Part shown: positions 38,074-47,863 of the stretch, in pieces | How positions within the stretch are numbered: position 1 is the stretch's first letter | How the letters are laid out: every line of letters begins with the position of its first letter | From: Bradyrhizobium sp. 195 | GTDB taxonomy: Bacteria; Pseudomonadota; Alphaproteobacteria; Rhizobiales; Xanthobacteraceae | Direction: 5' to 3' | DNA length: 64,000 bases | Assembly (NCBI RefSeq): GCF_023101665.1 | Contig: NZ_CP082161.1 | Span: 3,100,001-3,164,000 of the forward strand | The notes under the pieces: model-generated | The model's database searches: none | Seen by the model: only the letters and a program-made list of their open reading frames with translations | Told to the model about the DNA's origin: nothing | Program-made: the position numbers and the translations under genes

Positions 38074-40230
38074 CTACTCCGCCGCCTCGCTATGCCCAAG
38101 CCGCGCATTCAGCTTGCGGATCAGCTCCTCCGCGGCCTCCGCGATCACGGTGCCCGGCGGGAATATCGCCTCGGCGCCGGCGGCATAGAGCGCATCGTAA
38201 TCCTGCGGCGGCACCACGCCGCCGACGATGATCATGATGTCGTCGCGGCCCTGCTTCTTCAGCGCGGCCTTCAACTCGGGCACTGCGGTAAGGTGCGCTG
38301 CCGCGAGCGAGGAGACGCCGAGGATGTGCACGTCGTTCTCGACCGCCTGCCGTGCCGCTTCATCCGCGGTCGCAAACAGCGGCCCGATGTCGACGTCGAA
38401 GCCGATGTCGGCGAAGGCGGACGCAATCACCTTCTGGCCGCGGTCGTGGCCGTCCTGGCCGATCTTGGCGACCAGGATGCGCGGGCGGCGGCCTTCGGCC
38501 TCCTCGAAGGCGTCGATCAGCGCCTGAACCTTCTCGACCTGGTTGCCCATGCTGGACGCCTCCCGCTTGTAGACGCCGGTGATGGATTTGATCTCGGCGC
38601 GGTGCCGGCCGAACACCTTCTCCATCGCGTCCGAAATTTCGCCGACGGTTGCTTTCGCCCGTGCCGCGTCGATGGCGAGCGCGAGCAGATTGCCATTGCC
38701 TTCGCCGGCCGAACGCGTGATGGCCGCGAGCGCGGCATCGACGTCCTTCTGGTTGCGCTCGCTCTTCAGCCGCGTCAGCTTGTCGATCTGCAAGCGCCGG
38801 ACATTGGTGTTGTCGACCTTCAAAATATCGATCGGCACCTCGTCGGTCGGCTTGTACTTGTTGACGCCGATCACCGCCTGCTTGCCGGCATCGATGCGGG
38901 CCTGGGTCTTGGCGGAAGCTTCCTCGATGCGCAGCTTCGGCAGGCCGGCCTCGATCGCCTTGGCCATGCCGCCGAGCTCCTCGACCTCCTGGATGTGGCC
39001 CCACGCCTTGGCGGCGAGGTCACGCGTCAGCCGCTCGACGTAATACGAGCCGCCCCAGGGATCGATGATGCGGGTGGTGCCGCTCTCCTGCTGCAGGAAC
39101 AGCTGGGTGTTGCGGGCGATGCGCGCCGAGAAATCGGTCGGCAGCGCCAGCGCTTCGTCGAGCGCGTTGGTGTGCAGCGATTGGGTGTGGCCTTGGGTGG
39201 CCGCCATCGCTTCCACCGTCGTGCGCATCACGTTGTTGAAGACGTCCTGCGCGGTCAGCGACCAGCCCGAGGTCTGGCTGTGCGTGCGTAGCGAGAGCGA
39301 GCGCGGATCCCTAGGGTTGAACGGCTTCAAGAGCTTGGCCCAGAGCAGGCGCGCGGCGCGCAGCTTGGCGACTTCCATGAAGAAGTTCATGCCGATCGCC
39401 CAGAAGAACGACAGGCGCGGCGCGAAGCGGTCGACATCGAGACCGGCGGCAAGACCGGCGCGCAAATATTCGACGCCGTCGGCGAGCGTATAGGCGAGCT
39501 CGAGGTCCTGCGTCGCGCCGGCCTCCTGCATGTGATAGCCGGAGATGGAAATAGAGTTGTACTTCGGCATCTTCGTGGAGGTGTAGGCGAAGATGTCCGA
39601 GATGATCCGCATCGAAGGCGCCGGCGGATAGATGTAGGTGTTTCGCACCATGAACTCTTTCAGAATGTCGTTCTGAATGGTGCCCGACAGCTTCTCCGGC
39701 GGCACACCCTGTTCGCCCGCGGCGGCGACATAGAGCGCGAGGATCGGCAGCACCGCGCCGTTCATGGTCATGGACACGCTCATCTGGTCGAGCGGAATGC
39801 CCGCAAACAGCGTGCGCATGTCGTAGATGGAATCGATGGCGACGCCGGCCATGCCGACGTCGCCGCCGACGCGTGGATGGTCGCTGTCATAGCCGCGATG
39901 GGTGGCGAGATCGAAGGCGACCGAGAGGCCCTTCTGTCCTGCCGCCAGGTTGCGGCGGTAGAACGCGTTGGAATCCTCCGCTGTGGAGAAGCCGGCATAT
40001 TGCCTGACGGTCCAGGGCTGGTTGACATACATGGTCGGGTAGGGGCCGCGCAGGTAAGGCGCGATGCCAGGATAGGTCTCGAGGAAGTCGAGCCCGGCAA
40101 GATCAGCCTCGCCATAAGCGGGCTTCACCAGAATGCCCTCCGGCGTCAGCCATGGCTCGGCGCTGCCTGACGGCGGGGCGGCGGCAGTGCGCTCGAAGGC
40201 GACGTCGGCGAAATTGGGAATGCGGCTCAT
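38074..40230 (-). CDS. mutB: Methylmalonyl-CoA mutase, large (catalytic) subunit
   Basis: A 718-residue adenosylcobalamin enzyme that interconverts methylmalonyl-CoA and succinyl-CoA, feeding propionate carbon to the TCA cycle. The TIM-barrel part opens with [17 protein letters not shown]. The C-terminal cobalamin domain carries Asp593-x-His595-x-x-Gly598 (DGHDRG), whose histidine ligates cobalt. The start overlaps the stop of the 57-residue ORF upstream. The small subunit is at 40897-42768. Confidence 0.96.
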   Translation of the reverse strand: MSRIPNFADVAFERTAAAPPSGSAEPWLTPEGILVKPAYGEADLAGLDFLETYPGIAPYLRGPYPTMYVNQPWTVRQYAGFSTAEDSNAFYRRNLAAGQKGLSVAFDLATHRGYDSDHPRVGGDVGMAGVAIDSIYDMRTLFAGIPLDQMSVSMTMNGAVLPILALYVAAAGEQGVPPEKLSGTIQNDILKEFMVRNTYIYPPAPSMRIISDIFAYTSTKMPKYNSISISGYHMQEAGATQDLELAYTLADGVEYLRAGLAAGLDVDRFAPRLSFFWAIGMNFFMEVAKLRAARLLWAKLLKPFNPRDPRSLSLRTHSQTSGWSLTAQDVFNNVMRTTVEAMAATQGHTQSLHTNALDEALALPTDFSARIARNTQLFLQQESGTTRIIDPWGGSYYVERLTRDLAAKAWGHIQEVEELGGMAKAIEAGLPKLRIEEASAKTQARIDAGKQAVIGVNKYKPTDEVPIDILKVDNTNVRRLQIDKLTRLKSERNQKDVDAALAAITRSAGEGNGNLLALAIDAARAKATVGEISDAMEKVFGRHRAEIKSITGVYKREASSMGNQVEKVQALIDAFEEAEGRRPRILVAKIGQDGHDRGQKVIASAFADIGFDVDIGPLFATADEAARQAVENDVHILGVSSLAAAHLTAVPELKAALKKQGRDDIMIIVGGVVPPQDYDALYAAGAEAIFPPGTVIAEAAEELIRKLNARLGHSEAAE

Positions 40231-40400
40231 TCCTTGGATTCCTCAAACTTACGGTTTCGTTCGATCAGTTCCTGAACCGGATGGCGGAGGGGCCTGATCA
40301 TGAGCCTCACCATTCTAGTGATAAGCCACATCACTGCGTGGAACAGCAGGACTAACAAATCGAGCAGAAAGAACGCCAAGAAGGCTAACACCAACTGCAT
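40227..40400 (-). CDS. Candidate 57-residue membrane protein upstream of the mutase
   Basis: ATG at 40400 opens a 57-codon frame that ends in a TGA overlapping the mutase start (ATGA). Residues 3-28 are strongly hydrophobic ([20 protein letters not shown]), then a basic tail follows ([23 protein letters not shown] in part). Its codons (TTA twice, AGA, ACT) are unlike those of the GC-rich neighbours. The ribosome site is weak. I recognise no family. The translational overlap favours a real gene; the composition is the argument against. Confidence 0.45.
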   Translation of the reverse strand: MQLVLAFLAFFLLDLLVLLFHAVMWLITRMVRLMIRPLRHPVQELIERNRKFEESKE

Positions 40401-40435
40401 CGCGGCCTAATCCCGGTTTCATGCTCCAGATTATG

Positions 40436-40900
40436 CTAATCATGATCCGGATGCTGATGGCTGACGATCGTCGCCATCTTCTCCGGCCCGTAATTCTGCT
40501 GCGTGGTCTGGCTCGGCAGGTTGGCGATTCCGACGACCCAACCGAGCCGGGATTCAGTTCCGTATTGCCGCGTTGGCACCACGTGGTCGGGGCGGTCGAA
40601 CGCGCCGGTCATGATCTCGATCCGCTCGCCGTCGATGCGGCCAAAACTCAGCGGCGTGCCGCAGGCGGCGCAATAGCCGCGCTCGGCGATCGTGGAGGAG
40701 CGGAAGAACGACGGCTTTCCCTTGGTCCAGGCAAAGTCCGTCTTGTTGATGTCGGCAAAGGAGGCGAACGGCGCGCCGCTGGCCTTCTGGCACATCCGGC
40801 AGTGGCAGATCGACACCTTGTTCGGTGTAGCCGTCAGCGCAAAGCGGACCGTGCCGCATTGGCAGCCGCCGGTGAGAACGGGTTTACCTGCTTCCGTCAT
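40436..40900 (-). CDS. GFA-family (glutathione-dependent formaldehyde-activating-like) zinc protein
   Basis: A 154-residue protein of the GFA/DUF636 fold. The zinc-binding cysteines are in GGCQCGTV, CHCRMCQK and CAACGTPL, all present. The founding member was linked to formaldehyde and glutathione, but most relatives have no proven reaction. It overlaps the small mutase subunit by four bases (ATGA) and lies between the two mutase subunits, so it is almost certainly co-transcribed with them. Confidence 0.87.
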   Translation of the reverse strand: MTEAGKPVLTGGCQCGTVRFALTATPNKVSICHCRMCQKASGAPFASFADINKTDFAWTKGKPSFFRSSTIAERGYCAACGTPLSFGRIDGERIEIMTGAFDRPDHVVPTRQYGTESRLGWVVGIANLPSQTTQQNYGPEKMATIVSHQHPDHD

Positions 40901-42768
40901 GGCTGCTCCATCCGAAGGTAGGCGCCCTGCAGCGTCGCAAGCGCATCGCCCCCGGCGAAAACAAAACCCGTGACGCCGGCGGCCCGCTGTGCCGCCTCGG
41001 CCTCAGCCGGACGGCCTGCCAAATAGATATGTCGCGCGCCCGCCCTTTGCAGGGCCTTCGCCGCAGCTTCCGCGTGTTCCGCATAGACCTTGTCGCTGGA
41101 ACAAAGGCAGGCAAGCGCCGCGCCGGACGCCTTGAAGGCGGCAGCCAGCTTGGCCGGATCGGCAAAGCCCTCGCTGCCCGTGGCCTCGATACCGCCGGCC
41201 TCGAAGAAGCTCTTGGCGAAGGTCGCGCGCGCGGTGAAATCGGCGGGCGTGCCGAGATTGGCCAGAAATACTTTTGGCCGCGTGCCGCGCGACTTGAGCG
41301 CCGCATCGGACTTGTCACGCAGCGCCTCGAACGGTTGCGCAAGCCGGATCGGCGGCAGCGCATCGAACTTGTATTTCTGCTCACCGTACGGTGTCAGCGC
41401 AACCGGCGTCGCCTTGAGCACCCTCGTTTCACTCTCGTGCAGGTTGGGAAACTCGCTGGCGCCGGTCAGCACGTCTCGGCGTTTGGCGATGTTGGCGTCA
41501 CGCGCCTTTCGCGCGGCTGCGACCTTGCTCTGAAACAGGCCTTGCTGAAGCGCGGCGAAGGCGCCGCCGGCTGTCTCGCTCTCCCGGAACAGCGCCCACG
41601 CGGCATCGCAAAGCTGCGCGGTCAGCGTCTCGATGCCGCCCGCGCCCGCCGCGGGATCGCTGACCTTGCCGAGGTTGCTTTCCTCCAGCAGCAGGGCTTG
41701 CGTGTTGCGCGCCACGCGCCGCGCGAACGGATCGGGCAGGCCGAGTGCCAGCGTGTGCGGCAGCACGGTGATCGCGTTGGCACCGGCGAGTCCCGCCGCA
41801 AACGTCGCGATGGTCGCGCGCAGCATGTTCACGTAGGGGTCGCGCTGCGTCAGCATGCGCCAGGCCGTATCGGCGGCAATGAACAGCGGTTTTGGCGTCA
41901 GCCCGCAGGCCGTCTCGATGCGTGCCCACAACAGCCGCAGCGCGCGGAATTTGGCCATGGTCAGGAACTGGTCGGCATCGGCGGCAAGCCGCGCATAGAC
42001 CATGCCCTGCGCCTGTTCCAGGGGAATGCCGGCGCCTTCGATCGCGCGCAGGTAAGCAACGCCGCAGGCGAGCACGAAGGCAAGCTCCTGCACCTCCGAG
42101 CCCCCGGCGTCGTGGATCACGCGTCCGTCGGCAGACGCGAACGGTCCCCTAAAGCCGAGCCCGGCGAGCCCCTTGATGGCGCCGGTGACGGCCGGAGCAA
42201 TCTCCTCCCAGGTATAAGGACTGTGGCCCCACACCGCGCCGGCCGCGAGCGGATCGAGCCCGAAGCGAATGTCGCAGGCGGCGGGATCCAGGCCCTTGCT
42301 CTTCACATATTCCGCGACATGGATCGCCGCCATCCGCGATTGCGGTCCGATCTGGAGCTCGACGCCGATGCCGGCATCGAGATGGATGTCCTTCAAGACT
42401 TTTGCGACCGCATCGGCCGAAGGTTCCAGGCCGAACCCATGAGCGCCGCTGCCGCCGGCGAACACCAGAGCGAGCCCGGTCGCGCCGTTCTCCAGATCCT
42501 GCAATGCCTGCGCATTTGCGGCCGTCGCATCGGGATGGTCGATCCGCTGGACGATTTGCCAGGGCGCAGCTAACGGCCGCCCCAACACCGGCGCAATGCC
42601 CTTGGTGCGCGGATAGAGCGGCTCGATCTTCAGGCCGTCATAGGTCTTGCCGACTAGCTTTTCGAACGGCGCGCCCTTCAGCACGCCATCGACCAGCTTG
42701 CGCCAGTCTTCGACGGTTGCTTGGGGAAAATCCGCCGCCAGCGGCAGGTCGTCAGTCACGGAGGTCAT
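40897..42768 (-). CDS. mutA: Methylmalonyl-CoA mutase, small subunit
   Basis: A 623-residue homologue of the large subunit that lacks the cobalamin DxHxxG motif at the corresponding place (VFLANLGTPADFTARA), as expected for the non-catalytic subunit. The TIM-barrel part keeps LEEAQG-type segments such as GIPLEQAQGMVYARL. The start at 42768 (Met-Thr-Ser-Val) was chosen; the frame continues six codons upstream. Gene order is small subunit, GFA protein, 57-residue ORF, large subunit. Confidence 0.9.
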   Translation of the reverse strand: MTSVTDDLPLAADFPQATVEDWRKLVDGVLKGAPFEKLVGKTYDGLKIEPLYPRTKGIAPVLGRPLAAPWQIVQRIDHPDATAANAQALQDLENGATGLALVFAGGSGAHGFGLEPSADAVAKVLKDIHLDAGIGVELQIGPQSRMAAIHVAEYVKSKGLDPAACDIRFGLDPLAAGAVWGHSPYTWEEIAPAVTGAIKGLAGLGFRGPFASADGRVIHDAGGSEVQELAFVLACGVAYLRAIEGAGIPLEQAQGMVYARLAADADQFLTMAKFRALRLLWARIETACGLTPKPLFIAADTAWRMLTQRDPYVNMLRATIATFAAGLAGANAITVLPHTLALGLPDPFARRVARNTQALLLEESNLGKVSDPAAGAGGIETLTAQLCDAAWALFRESETAGGAFAALQQGLFQSKVAAARKARDANIAKRRDVLTGASEFPNLHESETRVLKATPVALTPYGEQKYKFDALPPIRLAQPFEALRDKSDAALKSRGTRPKVFLANLGTPADFTARATFAKSFFEAGGIEATGSEGFADPAKLAAAFKASGAALACLCSSDKVYAEHAEAAAKALQRAGARHIYLAGRPAEAEAAQRAAGVTGFVFAGGDALATLQGAYLRMEQP

Positions 42769-42849
42769 GCGGCGAGGGGCTCCCAAACGTCTCGTTATTC
42801 GCAGGCGAATTTGCCACGGCGGACCGTCCCTGCAAACGGTCGTTTTTGG

Positions 42850-43341
42850 TTAACCGGTATCCGGAAGCCGCTCAATGCCTTGCGTCGAGACGCTGGCGAG
42901 CCCGTCACGCACACGAATACCCGAGATCACGCGGTCCGGCGCGATTTCGGCCAGCGGCACCAGCACGAAGGCGCGCTCGAACAGGCGCGGATGCGGCAAG
43001 GTCAGGTCCGGCTTCTGCAACGAGACATCGTCATAGGCGATCATGTCGAGATCGAGCGTGCGCGGTCCCCAGCGCCGTTCCTTGTCACGCGTGCGACCGA
43101 ATTTCTGCTCGACTTTCTGCAGCACGAACAGCAGCGCATGCGGATCGAGGTCGGTCTCGATCTCGACGCAGGCGTTGATGAAGGGGGCCTGATCCTCGTC
43201 GCCCCAGGGCGGCGTCGCATAGTCCGAGGAGCGCGCGATCAGCGCGGCTTGCGCCATGCCGCAGATATGGGCGATCGCCTTGCCGAACGTCGCGCGGACA
43301 TCGCCGACATTGCCACCGAGTGCGATCAGGACGCTCGCCAT
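42850..43341 (-). CDS. folK: FolK, 6-hydroxymethyl-dihydropterin pyrophosphokinase
   Basis: A 163-residue enzyme of folate synthesis that activates 6-hydroxymethyl-dihydropterin with ATP. Signatures are LIALGGNVGD at the start and RWGPRTLDLDMI, which binds ATP and magnesium. The start shares one base with the folB stop. The mutase small subunit begins 81 bp further on, so read-through into it is possible. Confidence 0.95.
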   Translation of the reverse strand: MASVLIALGGNVGDVRATFGKAIAHICGMAQAALIARSSDYATPPWGDEDQAPFINACVEIETDLDPHALLFVLQKVEQKFGRTRDKERRWGPRTLDLDMIAYDDVSLQKPDLTLPHPRLFERAFVLVPLAEIAPDRVISGIRVRDGLASVSTQGIERLPDTG

Positions 43342-43709
43342 CAGGGATGCCGTGAGCGCGTCAGCATGATGCCGACATCGTCGAAGATCGCGGCGATCGG
43401 CGCATGCGGCTTGTGCACGGTGATCTTCACGGCGCGGATGCGCGGGAAGTTGGACAGGATGGCGTCGGCCACTGCGCCTGCGGCGCGCTCCAAGAGTTTG
43501 TAATTGGTGTTCTTGAATGCCGCCGTCGTGGTCGCGACGACGTCGGCATAGGACACCGTATCCGCGAGCCGATCGCTGCGCGAAGGCTCCGACAGGTCGG
43601 TATAGAGTTCGAGATCGATGACGAAGCGCTGGCCGACTTCGGTCTCGTGGTCCATCACGCCGTGGCGGGCGTGGATCGACAGGCCGGTGACGAAGATCGT
43701 ATCGGTCAT
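43341..43709 (-). CDS. folB: FolB, dihydroneopterin aldolase
   Basis: A 122-residue enzyme that splits dihydroneopterin to 6-hydroxymethyl-dihydropterin and glycolaldehyde. The opening IFVTGLSIHARHGVMDHETEVG carries the family's conserved HxGV/E residues, and the catalytic lysine region KITVHKPHAP is present. It overlaps folP by one base (TAATG) and folK by one base. Confidence 0.94.
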   Translation of the reverse strand: MTDTIFVTGLSIHARHGVMDHETEVGQRFVIDLELYTDLSEPSRSDRLADTVSYADVVATTTAAFKNTNYKLLERAAGAVADAILSNFPRIRAVKITVHKPHAPIAAIFDDVGIMLTRSRHP

Positions 43710-44578
43710 TACGTGTTCTCTGGCTTGCCCTCGATTGCGTTCGCGACCCGCAGGGCCTGCAAGGTCTCGGCGACGTCATGGGTCCGGATGATTTTTGCGC
43801 CGCGCTGCGCGGCGATCAGATGCGCGGCGATCGAGCCGGCGAGCCGTTCTTTCGGCTCCGACGGCGACACCGAGGCGATGAAGCGCTTGCGCGAGGCACC
43901 GACCAGGATCGGCAGGCCGAACATCTCGAATTCGCGTAAGCGCGCCAGCGCGGTCATGCTCTGCTCGGCAGTCTTGCCGAAGCCGATGCCGGGATCGAGC
44001 ACGATCCTGTCGCGCGCGATGCCGGCCTTTGCGGCGATGTCCAGCGAACGCAGGAAGAACGTCTTCATGTCCGTGATGATGTCGATGGCGGGATCGGCGT
44101 CGTCGCGGTTGTGCATGACGATGACGGGGACGCCTTTCGCGGCCACCAGTGGAGCCATCGCGGCGTCGCGCTGCAGGCCCCAGACGTCGTTGGGGATCGC
44201 CGCGCCCTGGTCGAGCGCGAAGGCCACCACCTCGGCCTTCATGCTGTCGATCGAGACCGGCACGCCGAGTGCAACCACGCCCGCCAGCACCGGCTTCAAC
44301 CGGGCAAGCTCGTCATCCGCCGTGACTGCCTTGGCGCCCTTGTAGGGCCGGGTGGACTCGGCGCCGATATCGATGATGTCGACGCCGTCCGCAATCATTG
44401 CCCGCGCCCGCGCGAGCGCCTGCTCGGGCGCGATGAACTCGCCGCCATCGGAAAAGGAGTCCGGGGTGATGTTGAGCACGCCCATCACCGCCGGAATGGG
44501 CCGTTCCAGCAGCGTCCGCAGCGCATCTAGCCCGGCCGAGCCGGCCGGCGGGACGGATGGGGAGGGCGAGGCATTCAT
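43709..44578 (-). CDS. folP: FolP, dihydropteroate synthase
   Basis: A 289-residue TIM-barrel enzyme that condenses the activated pterin with p-aminobenzoate; it is the sulfonamide target. Signatures: GVLNITPDSFSDGG, DIGAESTRP, LDPGIGFGKT and GASRKRF. In NDVWGL a tryptophan replaces the more usual small residue. It is the first gene of folP-folB-folK, and a family A repeat lies upstream. Confidence 0.95.
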   Translation of the reverse strand: MNASPSPSVPPAGSAGLDALRTLLERPIPAVMGVLNITPDSFSDGGEFIAPEQALARARAMIADGVDIIDIGAESTRPYKGAKAVTADDELARLKPVLAGVVALGVPVSIDSMKAEVVAFALDQGAAIPNDVWGLQRDAAMAPLVAAKGVPVIVMHNRDDADPAIDIITDMKTFFLRSLDIAAKAGIARDRIVLDPGIGFGKTAEQSMTALARLREFEMFGLPILVGASRKRFIASVSPSEPKERLAGSIAAHLIAAQRGAKIIRTHDVAETLQALRVANAIEGKPENT

Positions 44579-44647
44579 GCGCGTGGCTTTGCGCGGTCAG
44601 GGAGAGGGAGTCAAGCGGGGAGGGGGTGGATGAGCAGCCCTCTAGCA

Positions 44648-44777
44648 CCGTCACCCTGAGGTGGCCGCTTCTTCAGCGGCCCTCGAAGGGCGACGGCCCG
44701 GCTCTCTCCATGCCGATGTGGCTGTGGCCGTGCATCCTTCTAGGCTCGCCGAAGAGGCGAGCACCTCAGGATGACGG
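44648..44777. repeat. Palindromic repeat, family A
   Basis: Inverted ends at 44648-44663 and 44762-44777 match at 15 of 16 positions, as in the copy at 8727-8857. The first about 50 bases of the two copies are identical. It lies between the DUF4332 gene and folP. Confidence 0.82.
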
Positions 44778-44790
44778 AGAGGGAAGTGGG

Positions 44791-45198
44791 CTAGTACGTG
44801 ATCTTCGGCTGCAGCTTCTTCGCCTGGGCGATGATGTCGCCGACCGACTTCTCGGAAGGCAGGATGCGGAGCAGCTTCTTCTTCTCGTTGGCGTCACGCA
44901 TGCTCTGGGCGAGCCTTGCCGGATTCCGATAGGCGAGCTCACGCACGGTGGTGACGCCGGCGGCGCGGACCAGGCCGACCTTGGCGCGGCCCATGCCGGG
45001 GATACGCATGTAGTCGGAGACGTTGGCCCATTCCAGCAGCAGCTGCTCGCTGATGCCGGTCTTGGCGGAAAGCGCCTTGCGGCCCTTCACCGTGCCGGCC
45101 GCCTCGAGCAGCGCATCGGTGGTGCGGATGCCCTGCGCCTTCAACTTGTTGGCGGCAAAGACCGACAGGCCCTCAATCTCGGAGATCGGATATGTCAT
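44791..45198 (-). CDS. DUF4332 helix-hairpin-helix protein
   Basis: A 135-residue protein with two helix-hairpin-helix-like segments (ISEIEGLSVFAANKLKAQGI and YMRIPGMGRAKVGLVRAAGV), as in the DUF4332 family. These folds commonly bind DNA, but no role is known. It follows the next gene upstream by 26 bp, so the two may be an operon. Confidence 0.82.
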   Translation of the reverse strand: MTYPISEIEGLSVFAANKLKAQGIRTTDALLEAAGTVKGRKALSAKTGISEQLLLEWANVSDYMRIPGMGRAKVGLVRAAGVTTVRELAYRNPARLAQSMRDANEKKKLLRILPSEKSVGDIIAQAKKLQPKITY

Positions 45199-45224
45199 GA
45201 TACTCGATATGAAATGCCAAGGCC

Positions 45225-45590
45225 TCAGGCGAACTGGCTGAGGCCCGGCGTCCCCGCAACGATCCTGCCCATCTGATCTGCTCCGATTTTGTCTCGGCCG
45301 AAGCGGAAAAGTTCACGCGCGACGTTTTGAATCTCGGACATGCCAAGTCCCAGGCCCATCAGGCGCGTGCCGACCGCCATCAGGCCGCCGCCCATCAGCC
45401 GCGACAGTCCGCCGCCGCTCCTGGACGCCTCGATCGCGGCTTCCGCTCCGGGGATCTGATCGATCAGGGCCTGCACGCTGTCGGAAGGACCCTCACTGCG
45501 GAGGAAGCCCAGGATGATGCCGACGGTCTTTTCAGCGACAGCACCATCTATGCTGGCGTTTGTCGCCAGCCGCCCGATCAGCTCGTCCAT
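45225..45590 (-). CDS. Small conserved protein (DUF2267-like)
   Basis: A 121-residue protein: a helical N-terminus (DELIGRLATNASIDGAVAEK), a glycine-rich middle with GGGLMAVGTRLMGLGLG, and a helical C-terminus (EIQNVARELFRFGRDKIG). I associate it with the DUF2267/DUF2780-like group, without certainty. Function unknown. Confidence 0.65.
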   Translation of the reverse strand: MDELIGRLATNASIDGAVAEKTVGIILGFLRSEGPSDSVQALIDQIPGAEAAIEASRSGGGLSRLMGGGLMAVGTRLMGLGLGMSEIQNVARELFRFGRDKIGADQMGRIVAGTPGLSQFA

Positions 45591-45934
45591 AAGGCCCGCC
45601 CCTCAGCCGGTTTGCTTGCCGGAATATTGCTTTCGAAAACGATCTTGAGCCGGTGTGATGTGAAATACAAGCGATGAACGCAGCCGTCGTCGCGATTCAC
45701 CTTCGAACGCGCGAGAAGTGTTGCAGCGGTGCAAGAGCGGAGATGGAATCGGCGAAAAATTGCCGCGTTGCGAACGCCGCGTTCCTACTTTCGGCTGATG
45801 TCGTGCACCTATCCGACAATGTCGCAGGTCGGGCGCTTTGAATGGTTTCAATGGACGTGGGACATGCATTAAACTACGGAACTGCCGCCTTTGAGTTTCA
45901 ATACGCGAAACCGGCAGAGAGATCAGAGAGAATA
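45591..45934. other. Intergenic region between divergent genes
   Basis: I see no gene in these 344 bases. The region should hold promoters for the leftward DUF2267-like gene and the rightward HerA-like gene. An inverted pair, GCGAACGCCGCG and GTTCC nearby at about 45770-45785, is weak. The frame of the HerA-like gene is open back to 45842, but that part has no ribosome site. Confidence 0.45.
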
Positions 45935-47557
45935 ATGACCGCACAGGACAGCAAGCTCGGCGATACCGACGACAAGATCTTCGTCGGCAAGGGAGACGAG
46001 CAGGCCTGGCTGACGCTGGCGCTCGCCAATCGCCACGGCCTCGTCACGGGAGCAACCGGAACCGGCAAGACGGTGACGCTGCAGGTGATGGCGGAAGGAT
46101 TTGCGCGTGCCGGTGTTCCGGTCTTCGCGGCCGACATCAAGGGCGATCTCTCCGGCATCTCCGAGATCGGTGTGCCCGCGGACTTCATCCTCAAGCGCGC
46201 CACCGAGATGGGGCTGACATTCCAGCCCGACCACTTCTCGACGGTGTTCTGGGATGTGTTCGGCGAGCAGGGCCATCCGGTGCGGGCGACCGTCACGGAA
46301 ATGGGGCCGCTTCTGCTCGCGCGCATGCTTGACCTGAACGACGTGCAGGAAGGCGTGCTCAACGTCGCCTTCCGCGTCGCCGATGACGCCGGACTCACCC
46401 TCATCGATATGAAGGATCTGCGCGCGCTGCTCGATGCCATCGTGCCGGATACCGGCAAGAAGGGTGCGGATGCCGAAGAGAGCCCGCTGGCCGACGTCAA
46501 GAAGGCCGCGCAGGGGTTCGGCAACGTCACCAAGGCCACCGTCGGCACCATCCAGCGCCAGCTCCTGGTGTTGGAGAACCAGGGCGGCACCAAATTCTTT
46601 GGCGAGCCGGCGCTGACACTGAAAGACTTCATGAAGACCGACCGCGATGGCCGCGGCATGGTCAACATCCTGGTCGCCGACAAGCTGCTCCAGAACCCCA
46701 GGCTTTACGCGACATTCCTGTTGTGGATGTTGTCGGAGCTGTTCGAGGAGCTGCCCGAGGCCGGCGATCTGCCGAAGCCAAAGCTCGTGTTCTTCTTCGA
46801 CGAGGCGCATCTGTTGTTCAACGACGCGCCCAAGGCGCTGATGGACAAGATCGAGCAGGTGGTCCGCCTGATCCGCTCTAAGGGCGTCGGCGTCTACTTC
46901 GTGACTCAGAACCCGATCGACGTGCCCGACCGCGTGCTCGGACAATTGGGCAACCGGGTGCAGCACGCGCTGCGCGCCTTCACCCCGCGCGACCAGAAGG
47001 CGGTCGCCGCTGCGGCCCAGACCTTCCGGCCCAACCCGAAGCTCGACACTGCCAAGGTGATCATGGAGCTTGGCAAGGGCGAGGCGCTGGTGTCCTTCCT
47101 CGAGGGTAACGGCACGCCTGCGATGGTGGAGCGGGTGATGATCCGGCCGCCCTCGGCCCGCATCGGGCCGATCACGCCGGATGAGCGCAAGGCGATCATG
47201 GCTGCAAGCCCCGTCAAGGGCAAATACGACACCGCCGTCGATGCCGAGTCCGCCTATGAGATCCTTCAGAAGCGCATCGCCGGCACGGCGGTAACGGTGG
47301 ACGGCCCGGCCGGCGCAAGCGGCGGCGGTATCCTCGGCCAGATCGGCTCGATCGTCGGCACCATCTTCGGCACCAACGTCAAGCGGGGCCGCCTGTCGGC
47401 CGGCCAGGTCATTGCGCGGGACGTGACGCGATCGGTCACCAACCAGGTGATCGGCGGGATGGCCGCCAATATCGGCAAGTCGGTGGGCGGCCAGCTCGGC
47501 GGCTCGATCGGTCGCACGCTGGTCCGCGGCGCGCTCGGCGGATTGCTGCGGCGCTAG
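45935..47557 (+). CDS. HerA-like P-loop ATPase (DUF853)
   Basis: A 540-residue ATPase of the FtsK/HerA superfamily. Walker A is GATGTGKT at 39-46, and Walker B is [12 protein letters not shown]. The C-terminal 80 residues are glycine-rich and hydrophobic ([25 protein letters not shown]), typical of DUF853 proteins. The start at 45935 follows GAGAGAATA. No NurA nuclease is encoded beside it, so this is probably the housekeeping YjgR-type protein and not a DNA-end resection or defence system. Confidence 0.88.
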   Translation: MTAQDSKLGDTDDKIFVGKGDEQAWLTLALANRHGLVTGATGTGKTVTLQVMAEGFARAGVPVFAADIKGDLSGISEIGVPADFILKRATEMGLTFQPDHFSTVFWDVFGEQGHPVRATVTEMGPLLLARMLDLNDVQEGVLNVAFRVADDAGLTLIDMKDLRALLDAIVPDTGKKGADAEESPLADVKKAAQGFGNVTKATVGTIQRQLLVLENQGGTKFFGEPALTLKDFMKTDRDGRGMVNILVADKLLQNPRLYATFLLWMLSELFEELPEAGDLPKPKLVFFFDEAHLLFNDAPKALMDKIEQVVRLIRSKGVGVYFVTQNPIDVPDRVLGQLGNRVQHALRAFTPRDQKAVAAAAQTFRPNPKLDTAKVIMELGKGEALVSFLEGNGTPAMVERVMIRPPSARIGPITPDERKAIMAASPVKGKYDTAVDAESAYEILQKRIAGTAVTVDGPAGASGGGILGQIGSIVGTIFGTNVKRGRLSAGQVIARDVTRSVTNQVIGGMAANIGKSVGGQLGGSIGRTLVRGALGGLLRR

Positions 47558-47601
47558 GCAGAACGCCGTGTTTTGGGCAATTCCGCTTGACCCCAAAAGG
47601 T

Positions 47602-47726
47602 CGTCATGCCCGGGCTTGTCCCGCCTGCGCGGCCGAAGCCGCTTCGGCGAGGCGAAGGCCCGGGCATCCACGTTCTTCGTGCTGCGATAAAGGTCGTGGA
47701 TGGCCGGGACAAGCCCGGCCATGACG
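47602..47726. repeat. Palindromic repeat, family D (CGTCATGCCCGGGC type)
   Basis: The left end CGTCATGCCCGGGCTTGTCC and the right end GGACAAGCCCGGCCATGACG form an inverted pair with one mismatch. It lies between the HerA-like gene and the glycosyltransferase gene. An open frame runs through it into the latter. Confidence 0.82.
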
Positions 47727-47863
47727 CTGTGGAAGCTCAAGCACTTTGCTCGTCACCTCATGTGCCGTCGCCCGAGGTCACCACCGCAACAATTTCAGGT
47801 GAGGGGCTCTCCAAGCCTGCGCCGGTCTGCTACGTCCTGTTCGCCGCCGCACAGGACCACTCC

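Noticed and set aside
45935..47557. HerA-like ATPase as part of a phage-defence system
   Set aside because: No Sir2, NurA, DUF4297 or other defence partner is next to it; the sequence fits DUF853/YjgR.
45923..47740. A 605-codon minus-strand frame opposite the HerA-like gene
   Set aside because: Antisense shadow without domain signals.
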